Shown: positions 33,895 through 43,116 of the stretch, piece after piece
Layout: the number at the start of each line of letters is the position of its first letter
Numbering within the stretch: position 1 is the stretch's first letter
NCBI GenBank assembly: GCA_009775095.1
Contig: VSOZ01000005.1
Location: 62,001 to 126,000, forward strand
Direction of reading: 5' to 3'
DNA: 64,000 bases
From: Muribaculum sp.
Lineage (GTDB): Bacteria > Bacteroidota > Bacteroidia > Bacteroidales > Muribaculaceae
The notes under the pieces: model-generated
What the model was told of the DNA's origin: nothing
Database searches by the model: none
The model's input: the letters and a program-made list of their open reading frames with translations, nothing else
Made by a program: the position numbers and the translations under genes

Positions 33895-36453
33895 TTATAC
33901 CCAAAGGACATAAGCGAAGTCCTGACGGTGGGGCAACAAATCGTTGTAAGGATATACGCGGAATGCATAACGGAACACTCCCGACTCGCGCATCTTTGAC
34001 TTCAATTCATAAGTCACAATATTGCCGTCCTGACCGATAGCTTTGAACGGTTCGATTCTCACAAGCTTCTCTTCACCGTTCTCAACCTTGTAGATAACAT
34101 TTTCAATTGCGAGGTCGCGACCAAGACCGTTGGTATCCAGTTCAATTACGGTTGTGTAAGGCTCGCCTGACTTGCTGTTGTTCTGATCGACAGACTCGTT
34201 TACAGAAACCACCTTAACTCCGGGCCATGCAGCAGCCACTTTCTCTTTCCAAGCCACAATCTCCTTGGCTACAGCAAAATCATGAGCTTTGAGCTTCTTG
34301 GTGCGCTTGGCTTCCTTGTCATAGAAACGGTCGATATAATCGTCGATCATACGCTTCATGGTGAAGTTGGGAGCTATCTTGGCTACAGAGTTCTTAATAT
34401 ATTGTATCCACTCGGGAGAGTAACCCTTGGAATTCTTGGCGAAGTACAGAGGCACAATCTCGTTTTCGAGCATCGAGTAGATTGTAGCGGCATCAAGCTG
34501 ATCCTGTTGCGACTGGTCGGTAAATGTACGCTTGTCGGTAAGAGCCCATCCGGCTTTCTCGCAGAAACGATAGCCTTCATACCACCATCCGTCAAGTACC
34601 GAGAAGTTAAGCACACCGTTCATTTCGGCCTTTTCACCCGAAGTACCGGATGCCTCGAGAGGACGGGTCGGAGTATTCAACCATATGTCGACACCCGAAA
34701 CAAGACGCTTGGCAACAATCATGTCGTAATTCTCAAGGAATATGATCTTGCCGAGGAACTGCGGCATACGCGAGATCTCCATTATACGCTTGATCAAGCC
34801 CTGTCCGGCTCCGTCAGCGGGGTGAGCCTTTCCGGAGAATATGAACTGTACGGGGAACTGAGGATTATTTACGATAGCCGACAGACGGTCAAGGTCGGAG
34901 AACAGCAGGTGAGCACGTTTATAAGTGGCAAAACGACGAGCGAAACCGATAATCAGCGCATTGGGATTGATTTTATCAACAATCGACATGATACGCGAAG
35001 GGTCGCCTTGGTTTTTGAGCCATTTCTCACGGAAATCACGACGCACGAAGTTGATGAACTTGTTTTTCATCGTCATGCGCAGATTCCATATCTCCTCGTC
35101 CGATACATCATATATTTTTTCCCAGAATGAAGTATCGCTCTGATTGTTAAAGAAGTCCTTACCGAATGTTTTCTCGTAAAGAGCCTTCCATTCAGAGGCC
35201 GCCCAAGTAGGCATATGTACGCCGTTGGTCACATAACCTACATGTGACTCTTCCCATGCATAACCTTTCCATATACCGGCAAACATCTTCTTTGATACCT
35301 CGCCATGGAGCCAGCTCACACCGTTGGCTTCCTGACAGGTATTAAGCGCAAATACACTCATCGAGAAACGCTCGTTGGTGTCAGGGTTCTCACGGCCCAT
35401 ATTCATAAGGTCGCTCCAAGAGATGCCAAGTTTTGCGGGGAACTCACCCATGTACTTGCCAAAAAGACCTTCGTCAAAATAATCGTGGCCTGCAGGTACC
35501 GGAGTGTGTACGGTATAAAGCGAAGATGCGCGCACTACCTCGAGAGCCTCGTTAAAGTTGAGTTTGTCATCCTGTACATAGTCAACAAGACGCTGGAGGT
35601 TAAGGAGCGCGGCATGGCCCTCGTTGCAGTGATAAAGATCTGTCTTGATACCGAGTTTCTTCAACATCAATATACCGCCTATACCGAGCATGTACTCCTG
35701 CTTGATACGGTTTTCCCAGTCACCGCCGTAGAGCTGGTGAGTTATCTGACGGTCAAACTCGCTGTTCATGTCAAAGTCGGTATCCATCAGATACAGATTC
35801 ATACGGCCGACATTGACACGCCATATATGAGAATAAACTACACGTCCGGGATAAGGCACTTCAAGTATGACGGGATGTCCGTTCTCGTCAAGCACCTGTT
35901 CTATGGGAAGTTCGTTGAAGTTCTGGGGTTCATAGTTGGCTATCTGCTGACCGTCTACCGAAAGAGTCTGGGTAAAATATCCGTAACGGTAAAGGAATCC
36001 GACAGCTGTCATGTCAACACGGCTGTCAGAAGCCTCCTTTATATAGTCACCGGCCAATACGCCGAGACCTCCGGAGTATATTTTGAGTGCATTGCACAGA
36101 CCGTATTCCATAGAGAAGTAAGCTACCGAAGGAACGTCCTTACGCATGGGCTCCTTCATGTAGGCCTTGAAGTCGGCATATACGGTCTCGATACGTGACA
36201 TAAGATTTTCATCCTTGATAATCTCCTGAAGGCGGTCAAAACCGAGACGCTGCAGAAGCATGACAGGATTTTCACCTACAGAACGCCATAGGTCAGGATT
36301 AAGGTCACGGAATAGAGATTTTCCCTCACTGTTCCATACCCACCACAGATTGCGGGACATTACTTCGAGGGGTTTGAGCTTTGAAGGTAAATCTGATTTT
36401 ACCATAATGTCACGCCAAGAGGGTGCATTTGTGTTGCTCACTTGTAGTTTCAT
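33895..36453 (-). CDS. glgP: Alpha-glucan (glycogen) phosphorylase
   Basis: Releases glucose-1-phosphate from glycogen or maltodextrin using pyridoxal phosphate. 852 residues, of the bacterial/archaeal alpha-glucan phosphorylase type, with an N-terminal DUF3417-like region (MSRNLWWVWNSEGKSLF). SVAYFSMEYGL, HCNEGHAALL and the PLP-lysine region EASGTSGEKAEMNG are present. A carbohydrate-binding-like beta domain probably forms the C-terminus (from about 780). It lies 46 bases behind the glycogen synthase gene on the same strand, so synthesis and breakdown are co-encoded. Confidence 0.95.
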   Translation of the reverse strand: MKLQVSNTNAPSWRDIMVKSDLPSKLKPLEVMSRNLWWVWNSEGKSLFRDLNPDLWRSVGENPVMLLQRLGFDRLQEIIKDENLMSRIETVYADFKAYMKEPMRKDVPSVAYFSMEYGLCNALKIYSGGLGVLAGDYIKEASDSRVDMTAVGFLYRYGYFTQTLSVDGQQIANYEPQNFNELPIEQVLDENGHPVILEVPYPGRVVYSHIWRVNVGRMNLYLMDTDFDMNSEFDRQITHQLYGGDWENRIKQEYMLGIGGILMLKKLGIKTDLYHCNEGHAALLNLQRLVDYVQDDKLNFNEALEVVRASSLYTVHTPVPAGHDYFDEGLFGKYMGEFPAKLGISWSDLMNMGRENPDTNERFSMSVFALNTCQEANGVSWLHGEVSKKMFAGIWKGYAWEESHVGYVTNGVHMPTWAASEWKALYEKTFGKDFFNNQSDTSFWEKIYDVSDEEIWNLRMTMKNKFINFVRRDFREKWLKNQGDPSRIMSIVDKINPNALIIGFARRFATYKRAHLLFSDLDRLSAIVNNPQFPVQFIFSGKAHPADGAGQGLIKRIMEISRMPQFLGKIIFLENYDMIVAKRLVSGVDIWLNTPTRPLEASGTSGEKAEMNGVLNFSVLDGWWYEGYRFCEKAGWALTDKRTFTDQSQQDQLDAATIYSMLENEIVPLYFAKNSKGYSPEWIQYIKNSVAKIAPNFTMKRMIDDYIDRFYDKEAKRTKKLKAHDFAVAKEIVAWKEKVAAAWPGVKVVSVNESVDQNNSKSGEPYTTVIELDTNGLGRDLAIENVIYKVENGEEKLVRIEPFKAIGQDGNIVTYELKSKMRESGVFRYAFRVYPYNDLLPHRQDFAYVLWV

Positions 36454-36499
36454 AATTGAATCTAATTTGGTTTAAATTATTTTCTTGTCTTGGTCAGTA

Positions 36500-38155
36500 C
36501 TATTTGTCGGCGGTACGTACATGTGCGCCATCAAGCGCAATGGCAAACGCCTCGATATAATACTTTATGAAATAGCTCCATGCTGCCAATGAAGCGGTAT
36601 TCATGGCCCTTGATCTTATGATGGCCATGTCAGAAGAGTCGAGCCCGGAAAGATACTCGAGCGAACGCGCTATGCGGTCGGCGACTTCATCGTAATTGAA
36701 ATCACCGCGGGCAATGACATTGACTCCGGATTCACTGAAAGTATTGTCCTCCGATGTAAGTATCCATTGTCCGAAGCCCGAAAGGGTCGTAGTGATCGTC
36801 GGAACTCCGAAAGCTATGCTTTCAAGCGGGGTATATCCCCACGGTTCGTAATAAGAAGGAAAGACGGTAGCGTCCATTCCTATAAGAAGGTCATAATATG
36901 TGCTGTTGAATATGCCGTCGTCACCGTTCAGATAACTCGGTACATAGATGACCTTTATGCGGTCGGTTTTCGTATTTGTAAAGCCGACTTCATGTATACG
37001 GCAATTTATCGGGTCTTCTGCAGGATTGTTGAGCACATGGGTTATGACGGGATCGGCAAGCGGCTGTTTGCGTTTGAGAGCAAGGGCCGACTCAAGATCT
37101 TTCCGCGGCTCTTTAGCCCATGCAGGCACCATGACAAAAGCTATTACCTGACGGTCAACATTCAAGTCGCGCAGACGTGCCAATGCATCAAGATAGAGGT
37201 CAATGCCTTTGTTGCGGTACTCGCAACGGCCTGAAGTGGCTACTATAAACGTATCGTCGGAGAATTTACAACCCGTAAGCGATGACGCTACGTTAAGAAG
37301 GTTACGGCGTGCGGCGTCACGTGCCGGAGCGAACTTACCCTTTGATGGCACGAAGTTTTGCTCAAAGCCGTTTGGGGTAACTAACGGACGGCGTTCGAGC
37401 AGCTGCTCACACTCCATTGCCGTGATATCGCTTACAGTAGTAAAGCAATCGGCTGCATGGGCGGTAGCCTTCTCAAGCGAATGCTTGGACTGCATGTTCA
37501 ACTCCATGGCCATCTGATCGCCGTTATATCCGCGAAGGTAGTCGTACAACGGCTTGCCGTTGCCGCATATACTGCGGCCTATACATGTAGCATGGGTGGT
37601 AAATATAGTGCCTACACTCGGCAATCGGTCTTTCACATACAAAAGCCCCATGCCGGTAGTCCATTCATCGAAGTGGGCAATAACATTTTTGTCGCGTATG
37701 CCTACATAGTCGCAATAGCTCTCAATCACCAATCCGGCGGCATGAGCGAAAGCGCAGCCTTCATCATAATCGCCGTAAGCATGAAGTGAGTCGACGCCAT
37801 ACAGCTGCCACATACGTCCGTAAAATTCATCCTTGACAGAATACATACCGTCAAACTTCACCAATACCACAATCGGTTTGCCGGGTATGTTCCAACGGCC
37901 TACTCTTACGTTTACACCTTCAGGAAGATTGGCCTGAGCTTTCCAATCCTTAAGCAATACTCGCGATTCCACGAAGTAAGGCGACGGATTCTCCTTGGTC
38001 CAAACATCAGGGCCAATAAATATAGTCTTATCCTTGTATAAATTCTGAAGAGTCTTGGCTTTTGTAGACAGAACCGTATATATACCGCCTATCTTATTAC
38101 AAACCTCCCAACTTGTTTCAAAAAGCAGGTCCACACTAATCGGATCCTTATACAT
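36500..38155 (-). CDS. Glycogen synthase, GT3-like
   Basis: 551 residues. The start LLFETSWEVCNKIGGIYTVLSTKA and the C-terminal FPSYYEPWGYTPLESIAFGVPTITT (ExxxxxxxE) show a glycogen synthase of the GT3 family, the type used by fungi and animals and by Bacteroidota, which can use UDP-glucose. HFDEWTTGMGLLYV and THATCIGRSI fit too. It lacks the extended regulatory tails of animal enzymes. UDP-glucose use is inferred from the family. A minus-strand -7 box TATCTTTG lies 25 bases upstream; the phosphorylase follows. Confidence 0.93.
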   Translation of the reverse strand: MYKDPISVDLLFETSWEVCNKIGGIYTVLSTKAKTLQNLYKDKTIFIGPDVWTKENPSPYFVESRVLLKDWKAQANLPEGVNVRVGRWNIPGKPIVVLVKFDGMYSVKDEFYGRMWQLYGVDSLHAYGDYDEGCAFAHAAGLVIESYCDYVGIRDKNVIAHFDEWTTGMGLLYVKDRLPSVGTIFTTHATCIGRSICGNGKPLYDYLRGYNGDQMAMELNMQSKHSLEKATAHAADCFTTVSDITAMECEQLLERRPLVTPNGFEQNFVPSKGKFAPARDAARRNLLNVASSLTGCKFSDDTFIVATSGRCEYRNKGIDLYLDALARLRDLNVDRQVIAFVMVPAWAKEPRKDLESALALKRKQPLADPVITHVLNNPAEDPINCRIHEVGFTNTKTDRIKVIYVPSYLNGDDGIFNSTYYDLLIGMDATVFPSYYEPWGYTPLESIAFGVPTITTTLSGFGQWILTSEDNTFSESGVNVIARGDFNYDEVADRIARSLEYLSGLDSSDMAIIRSRAMNTASLAAWSYFIKYYIEAFAIALDGAHVRTADK

Positions 38156-38180
38156 ATCGATATTTTTTATTTTACGGGCG

Positions 38181-38188
38181 CAAAGATA
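38181..38188 (-). promoter_or_regulatory. -7 box TATCTTTG before glycogen synthase
   Basis: Exact TAnnTTTG on the minus strand, 25 bases before the start at 38155. Confidence 0.6.
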
Positions 38189-38300
38189 ATACTTTTTTCC
38201 GAGATAATCTTTTTATTTTTAATAATTTAATTCCGGCAATGCCAAAAAGAGGTTTCAACAGAGCCTTATTCAGCCCTACCCTGCGACCCTGTCAAACAAA

Positions 38301-38334
38301 ATAAGGATGCCGCTTTAGCTGTCGACATCCTTAT
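38301..38334 (-). terminator. Terminator of the rpmB-rpmG operon
   Basis: Arms ATAAGGATG and CATCCTTAT pair around a 16-base loop, 26 bases after the DUF4295 stop; a TTTGTTTG stretch follows on the minus strand. Confidence 0.8.
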
Positions 38335-38360
38335 CTATATCATAATTTTGACTCTGAATC

Positions 38361-38510
38361 TTATTTAAGAGCGTTCTTTACCTGATCATTGGGAACCATC
38401 TCTTCTTTAAATACATAAGCACCGGTCTTGGGAGATTTCTCCATCTTGATGACCTTGCTGTAAGTACGTCCTTCACCTTTTTGAAGTGATGCTACGGTTT
38501 TCTTTGCCAT
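38361..38510 (-). CDS. DUF4295 protein (bL38-type ribosomal protein)
   Basis: 49 residues, basic: MAKKTVASLQKGEGRTYSKV at the N-terminus and PNDQVKNALK at the end. The DUF4295 family is confined to Bacteroidota and sits behind rpmG. My recollection is that it was recognised as an extra large-subunit protein (bL38) in a Bacteroidota ribosome structure; this could not be checked here. The start lies 12 bases after the rpmG stop. A terminator closes the operon. Confidence 0.9.
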   Translation of the reverse strand: MAKKTVASLQKGEGRTYSKVIKMEKSPKTGAYVFKEEMVPNDQVKNALK

Positions 38511-38522
38511 ATCTTAGGAGTA

Positions 38523-38711
38523 TTATTTAATTTCTTTATGAACTGTAACTCGCTTGAGGATAGGATTGTACTTCTTAAGCTCCAAGCGGTCGGTAGTATT
38601 TTTTCTATTTTTGGTAGTAATATAACGAGAAGTGCCGGGCATGCCGCTTGCCTTGTGTTCGGTGCACTCAAGGATCACTTGGACTCTATTACCTTTAGCT
38701 TTCTTTGCCAT
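38523..38711 (-). CDS. rpmG: 50S ribosomal protein bL33
   Basis: 62 residues, full length. VQVILECTEHKASGMPGTSRYITTKNRKNTTDRLELKKYNP is the bL33 core. Only one of the cysteines of zinc-type bL33 remains, so this is a C-minus (non-zinc) form. It follows rpmB by 6 bases and precedes the DUF4295 gene, the standard Bacteroidota order. Confidence 0.97.
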   Translation of the reverse strand: MAKKAKGNRVQVILECTEHKASGMPGTSRYITTKNRKNTTDRLELKKYNPILKRVTVHKEIK

Positions 38712-38717
38712 AGTTCG

Positions 38718-38981
38718 TTATAGATCTAAAAATTTAATGTCTTTACCAGTTAAATAACCCTTTTCGGCAGCTTGCTGCATAGCAGTGTTAAGACCGAGTT
38801 TATTGATGGTACGGAGACCGGCTGCTGAGATAGTGAGGCGGATCCACGCATCCTGCTCTACCCAATAAAACTTCTTTTCGAAGAGGTTAACGTTGAATTT
38901 GCGCTTGGTGCGACGCTTTGAGTGCGACACATTGTTGCCCACCATTGCTTTCTTGCCTGTGATTTGACAAATCTTTGACAT
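38718..38981 (-). CDS. rpmB: 50S ribosomal protein bL28
   Basis: 87 residues. CQITGKKAMVGNNVSHSKRRTKRKFNVNL at the N-terminus is diagnostic of bL28. The second half (WIRLTISAAGLRTINKLGL) matches the family. It is the first gene of the rpmB-rpmG-DUF4295 operon. The 206 bases upstream (38982-39187) form a possible leader; no autoregulatory structure stands out beyond a short GCCT/AGGC palindrome, and a near-consensus minus-strand -7 box lies around 39110-39120. Confidence 0.98.
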   Translation of the reverse strand: MSKICQITGKKAMVGNNVSHSKRRTKRKFNVNLFEKKFYWVEQDAWIRLTISAAGLRTINKLGLNTAMQQAAEKGYLTGKDIKFLDL

Positions 38982-39187
38982 GGCTGTTGTTATCTTTTGA
39001 GTTTGTTATTTAATTAACACATTCTGCCTTAGGCCGCCATCTCAGTTCTCATATCATCGTTAAGTGCATCATTCTCAACAACTTTACAGGATGAGCCTAA
39101 AAACAGTGTGCAAAGTAACTAATTTTTCTGCATTTACGCAAATTTTCACGCCTTTTTAATTGGTTTAAGTCTGTTTTTTCTCTATTT

Positions 39188-40885
39188 TCAAATCTTTTGT
39201 TGAAAATATTCCCTAAGTATTTCAGCGCTCAATTGCGATGAAGTATATAAAGCCAGTATGGAAGGATGTTCTTTTTCAGCTATAAAATTACTGAATGATG
39301 CAGCAAGAGTATGCTCGTCATGGGCTTCGAAGTAGCGGAAACCGTAGGCATCGGCAAGTTTCGCTATAGGAAACGGACGGTCAACCACAAAATATTCATC
39401 CAGCTCATCGAGCTGTGACGTACTTTTTATAAAACGGAATATACCTCCCCCGCCATTGCAAAGCACTATCATCTTAAAGCGCGGAGTAATGCATGGAGCG
39501 GCAAGAGCACCGATGTCGTACTGGGCGCTCATATCGCCGGTTATAAGTAATGTCGTACCGTCATATATTGTAGAGGCCCCAACTGCTGTCGACGTACTGC
39601 CGTCAATACCGCTCACGCCGCGGTTGCAGTCGCAACGCGCCGCAGCCGTAGACGGAAACAACTGGGCATACCGCACGGCTGTACCGTTGGACAACTGGAT
39701 GTTGTATCCGTCAGGCAAATTATTGAAAACATATCGCATGGCTGAAAGGTCGCACCACGGCACTGAAGAAATGTACCGTTCATGTACCTTTTCGCCTTCG
39801 GCGGCAACGTCATGCCACTCTCTCCTGAAATCGCATTGCGAAGCATCGACCTCAGGTAAGGCTTCTGCAAGGTCTTTGAAAAAGCATCCCGGAGCCATAT
39901 TTATGCTCACGGTAAGATTACGGAAGCAATCGACCGTATCGTCGGTCAATCCTACATGCCAATGCTCCTTTATGTCGGTCGTTCGCAGATACTGCTTTAT
40001 AAAACGCGACACAATAGCGCCGCCGACAGTAATGACAATGTCGGGACGCATGTCATGTTTATGTACATCGTCCATAACAGAAAGCGTTGCGTCGATACAC
40101 CCGATGAACATATCGGAAGGAAGATTGGCCACTGTCTCGGTCATAACAACGACATTATCACGTACGGCCAAGCGCTTCAAGGCGTCAAGCAGCTCACTGT
40201 CAGGCTCCATAAAACCGGCAATAACCATTATCTTTGCCGAGGAGCCGCATCGGCCGAGGAGCCGCTTCATGTCGTCAGTTGACAATCGTTGCAACGCCGA
40301 CAGGCGCGTTATGTCACGCGAAGTCCATCGTGTATCATCAGGGCAGGCCATCCCGTCCAACGGATTGTCAAGCTGTACATTTATATGCACAGGCGCTTTA
40401 CGCCCCGATACGGCACATAGCAACGCGTCATTTACAACACGATTGGTGTACCACTGCATATTGTCGGCACTGCAGTCGGCCGGTATATTGTAACTCCGCT
40501 TAACGTAATGCGACAAAGCCTCGTATTGACGCAGGGTCTGACTGTCATCCTGATCGATCCACTCCATCGGCCGATCGGCCGATATCACAATCAACGGCAC
40601 ACGCCTGTAATAAGCCTCGGCCACAGCCGGAGCATAGTTCAGTACCGCCGTGCCCGATGTGCATACAAGAGCCACCGGCTTGCCGCTGACCGACGCCTTG
40701 CCTAAGGCAATGAAAGCGGCGCTGCGTTCATCTATGACCACGGTCTTTTTTACCGCCCCGCACCTCGACATGGCGAGCACAAGCGGAGCATTGCGCGATC
40801 CGGGCGACACAACCGCTTCCTCGACGCCATGCTTAACAAGCAGCGATATTATTATATTGCACGATACCTTATCAGTTGTTCTCAT
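39188..40885 (-). CDS. menD: SEPHCHC synthase (menaquinone synthesis)
   Basis: Thiamine-diphosphate enzyme adding the succinyl semialdehyde of 2-oxoglutarate to isochorismate, the first committed step to menaquinone. 565 residues. The N-terminal SPGSRNAPLVLAM and VIDERSAAFIALGKA hold the ThDP-activating glutamate. VALVCTSGTAVLNYAPAVAEA and the C-terminal ThDP/metal region (LLITGDMSAQYDIGAL, then NGGGGIF) are intact. No other men gene is in the window. A minus-strand -7 box TAACTTTG lies 15 bases upstream. Confidence 0.96.
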   Translation of the reverse strand: MRTTDKVSCNIIISLLVKHGVEEAVVSPGSRNAPLVLAMSRCGAVKKTVVIDERSAAFIALGKASVSGKPVALVCTSGTAVLNYAPAVAEAYYRRVPLIVISADRPMEWIDQDDSQTLRQYEALSHYVKRSYNIPADCSADNMQWYTNRVVNDALLCAVSGRKAPVHINVQLDNPLDGMACPDDTRWTSRDITRLSALQRLSTDDMKRLLGRCGSSAKIMVIAGFMEPDSELLDALKRLAVRDNVVVMTETVANLPSDMFIGCIDATLSVMDDVHKHDMRPDIVITVGGAIVSRFIKQYLRTTDIKEHWHVGLTDDTVDCFRNLTVSINMAPGCFFKDLAEALPEVDASQCDFRREWHDVAAEGEKVHERYISSVPWCDLSAMRYVFNNLPDGYNIQLSNGTAVRYAQLFPSTAAARCDCNRGVSGIDGSTSTAVGASTIYDGTTLLITGDMSAQYDIGALAAPCITPRFKMIVLCNGGGGIFRFIKSTSQLDELDEYFVVDRPFPIAKLADAYGFRYFEAHDEHTLAASFSNFIAEKEHPSILALYTSSQLSAEILREYFQQKI

Positions 40886-40900
40886 ATCAATTTATTTCCA

Positions 40901-40908
40901 CAAAGTTA
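40901..40908 (-). promoter_or_regulatory. -7 box TAACTTTG before menD
   Basis: Exact TAnnTTTG on the minus strand, 15 bases before the menD start at 40885. It is back to back with the nadE promoter. Confidence 0.6.
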
Positions 40909-40975
40909 ATCAACTTTTCCCACATATTTCTTTAGATTCACAGACTTGATGAAACGAATATTTGCGCATAATTGT

Positions 40976-40983
40976 TACATTTG
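40976..40983 (+). promoter_or_regulatory. -7 box TACATTTG before nadE
   Basis: Exact TAnnTTTG match ending 15 bases before the ATG at 40999; no TTTG at the expected -33 distance. Confidence 0.55.
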
Positions 40984-40998
40984 CAAAAACATTTTGTC

Positions 40999-42933
40999 AT
41001 GAACCACGGATATTTAAGGGTAGCGGCGGCCGTACCTAAGGTAAATGTCGCCGACGTAGATTACAATATAGCTTCAATCGAGACAATAGCTGCGGAAACT
41101 GCCGCTCTCGGCGCATCGGTCATCGTATTTCCCGAGCTATGTGTCACAGCCTACACTTGCGGCGACCTGTTTCATAATTCGACACTGTTGGAGGCCGCGC
41201 TCAAAGGTATAGAACGGCTAACCGATTTTTCAGCCACAACGGAAGCCGTACTTATAGTAGGCGCTCCACTGCGCGTCGACGGACAGTTGTATAACTGTGC
41301 GATAGCCATATCCGGGGGCAAGATCAACGCCATCGTACCCAAGACATATCTGCCAGACTACAATGAGTTTTATGAAAAACGATGGTTTGTATCGGCTCCC
41401 GACACCGACATATCGTTTATAACCGTCAACGGACAGGAGAATATACCATTCGGCACCCGGCAGTTGCTTAATATCGCAGGTGTGAAATGCGCTATAGAAA
41501 TATGTGAAGATCTTTGGACCGTAATACCCCCTTCGTCACGAGCCTCACTTGCCGGAGCGGAAGTGATATTTAATCTTTCGGCGTCTGACGACATAATAGG
41601 CAAATACAGCTATCTTCAAAACCTTATAGAACAGCAATCGGCCCGCTGTATGGCCGCATACGTATATTCATCGGCCGGATACGGGGAGTCATCCACCGAT
41701 CTGGTATTTGACGGCAAGGCGATAATAGCCGAGAACGGTACGTTGTTGGCATACAACCAAAGGTGGAGTCACCAACCGAGCCATACGGTAGCCGACATTG
41801 ACATCGAAGCTCTGCGTCGCGACCGCATGCACATACGTTCATTCGGTGACTGCATACGAAAAGAAGTGAAACAACCCTATCACATGGTCAATACTGAGGT
41901 CATGCTGCCCCGCACCGATGACAAACTGATGCGCACAATAAATCCCCGGCCATTCGTTCCGGCATCGGGCGAGATTATAGACCGTCGCTGTGAAGAGATT
42001 GTCAACATACAGATAGCCGGATTGTCGCGACGGCTTGAGGCAACCCGTACTACCCGACTCGTAATCGGCATATCGGGCGGCTTGGATTCAACACTTGCCC
42101 TGCTGGTGGCTGTAATGACATTTGACCGGCTCGGTCTTGACCGCAAAGGCATAACAGGCATAACCATGCCCGGCTTCGGTACTACCGACCGCACCTACAC
42201 CAATGCCATGGAGCTTATGAAGGCTCTCGGCATTACTATACGCGAGATACCTATAGCCGCATCGGTAAAACAACACTTCAATGACATCGGTCATGACATA
42301 AACAACCATGACGTGACATACGAAAACTCACAGGCCCGTGAACGCACCCAGATACTCATGGATGTAGCCAATCAGACAGGCGGCATGGTAATCGGCACCG
42401 GCGACCTGTCGGAGCTCGCTCTCGGATGGGCTACATATAACGGCGACCACATGTCGATGTACGGAGTCAATGCGAGCATACCGAAAACGCTTGTGCGATA
42501 TCTGGTAAGATGGTTTGCCACCCATGCCTTCAGCGACAAAGAGAAGTCGACCCTTGAAGACATAATCGACACCCCGATAAGTCCTGAACTTATACCGGCT
42601 GACTCCGACGGCAATATAAAGCAGAAGACCGAGGACCTTGTAGGTCCGTATGAGCTGCATGACTTCTTCCTATATTATATATTACGCTACGGATTTTCAC
42701 CCAAACGTATATTTTTCATGGCCCGTCATGCTTTTGACGGCGTATATGAAGATGAGGTCATCAAACATTGGCTGAAAACATTCGTACGGCGCTTCTTCAA
42801 CCAACAGTTCAAGCGTTCATGTCTTCCCGACGGACCTAAAGTAGGCAGTGTATGTCTGTCCCCGCGTGGCGACTGGCGCATGCCCTCCGACGCATCGTCC
42901 GCTTTATGGCTTGCGGAATGTGATTCGCTGTAA
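40999..42933 (+). CDS. nadE: Glutamine-dependent NAD+ synthetase
   Basis: Amidates nicotinic acid adenine dinucleotide to NAD using glutamine and ATP. 644 residues in two domains: an N-terminal nitrilase-type glutaminase (about 10-280; catalytic E in FPELCVTAYTCGDLF, K in PKTYLPDYNEFYE, nucleophile C169 in EICEDLW) and a C-terminal synthetase with the P-loop SGGLDSTLALLV and GTGDLSELALGW. Start 40999 is chosen over an in-frame codon at 40972 because the promoter -7 box lies between them. A strong terminator follows. Confidence 0.96.
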   Translation: MNHGYLRVAAAVPKVNVADVDYNIASIETIAAETAALGASVIVFPELCVTAYTCGDLFHNSTLLEAALKGIERLTDFSATTEAVLIVGAPLRVDGQLYNCAIAISGGKINAIVPKTYLPDYNEFYEKRWFVSAPDTDISFITVNGQENIPFGTRQLLNIAGVKCAIEICEDLWTVIPPSSRASLAGAEVIFNLSASDDIIGKYSYLQNLIEQQSARCMAAYVYSSAGYGESSTDLVFDGKAIIAENGTLLAYNQRWSHQPSHTVADIDIEALRRDRMHIRSFGDCIRKEVKQPYHMVNTEVMLPRTDDKLMRTINPRPFVPASGEIIDRRCEEIVNIQIAGLSRRLEATRTTRLVIGISGGLDSTLALLVAVMTFDRLGLDRKGITGITMPGFGTTDRTYTNAMELMKALGITIREIPIAASVKQHFNDIGHDINNHDVTYENSQARERTQILMDVANQTGGMVIGTGDLSELALGWATYNGDHMSMYGVNASIPKTLVRYLVRWFATHAFSDKEKSTLEDIIDTPISPELIPADSDGNIKQKTEDLVGPYELHDFFLYYILRYGFSPKRIFFMARHAFDGVYEDEVIKHWLKTFVRRFFNQQFKRSCLPDGPKVGSVCLSPRGDWRMPSDASSALWLAECDSL

Positions 42934-42975
42934 CATGACACTTATCACCTAAAACTTAGCACTTAACATACCGAG

Positions 42976-43017
42976 CGGAGGCGTCTGGTACCACAGACGC
43001 CTCCGTTTTATGTTTTG
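42976..43017 (+). terminator. Terminator of nadE
   Basis: Perfect 12-base stem CGGAGGCGTCTG/CAGACGCCTCCG with a 6-base loop, then TTTTATGTTTTG. Confidence 0.92.
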
Positions 43018-43116
43018 TAACATATATCATCTAATAGGATTTCTCGGAAAAAATTTATAATTTGCGGCTCGTTAATTTTAACAAACAACAATGTATAACT
43101 AAAACTCTCTAATAAC

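Noticed and set aside
34282..36198. Long plus-strand frames opposite the glycogen phosphorylase
   Set aside because: They mirror the codon pattern of glgP; no promoter box and no domain.
39456..40493. 345-codon open frame on the plus strand opposite menD
   Set aside because: Fully antisense to a complete, well-recognised menD; the translation shows no family pattern and is rich in Ser, Arg and His as frame shadows are.
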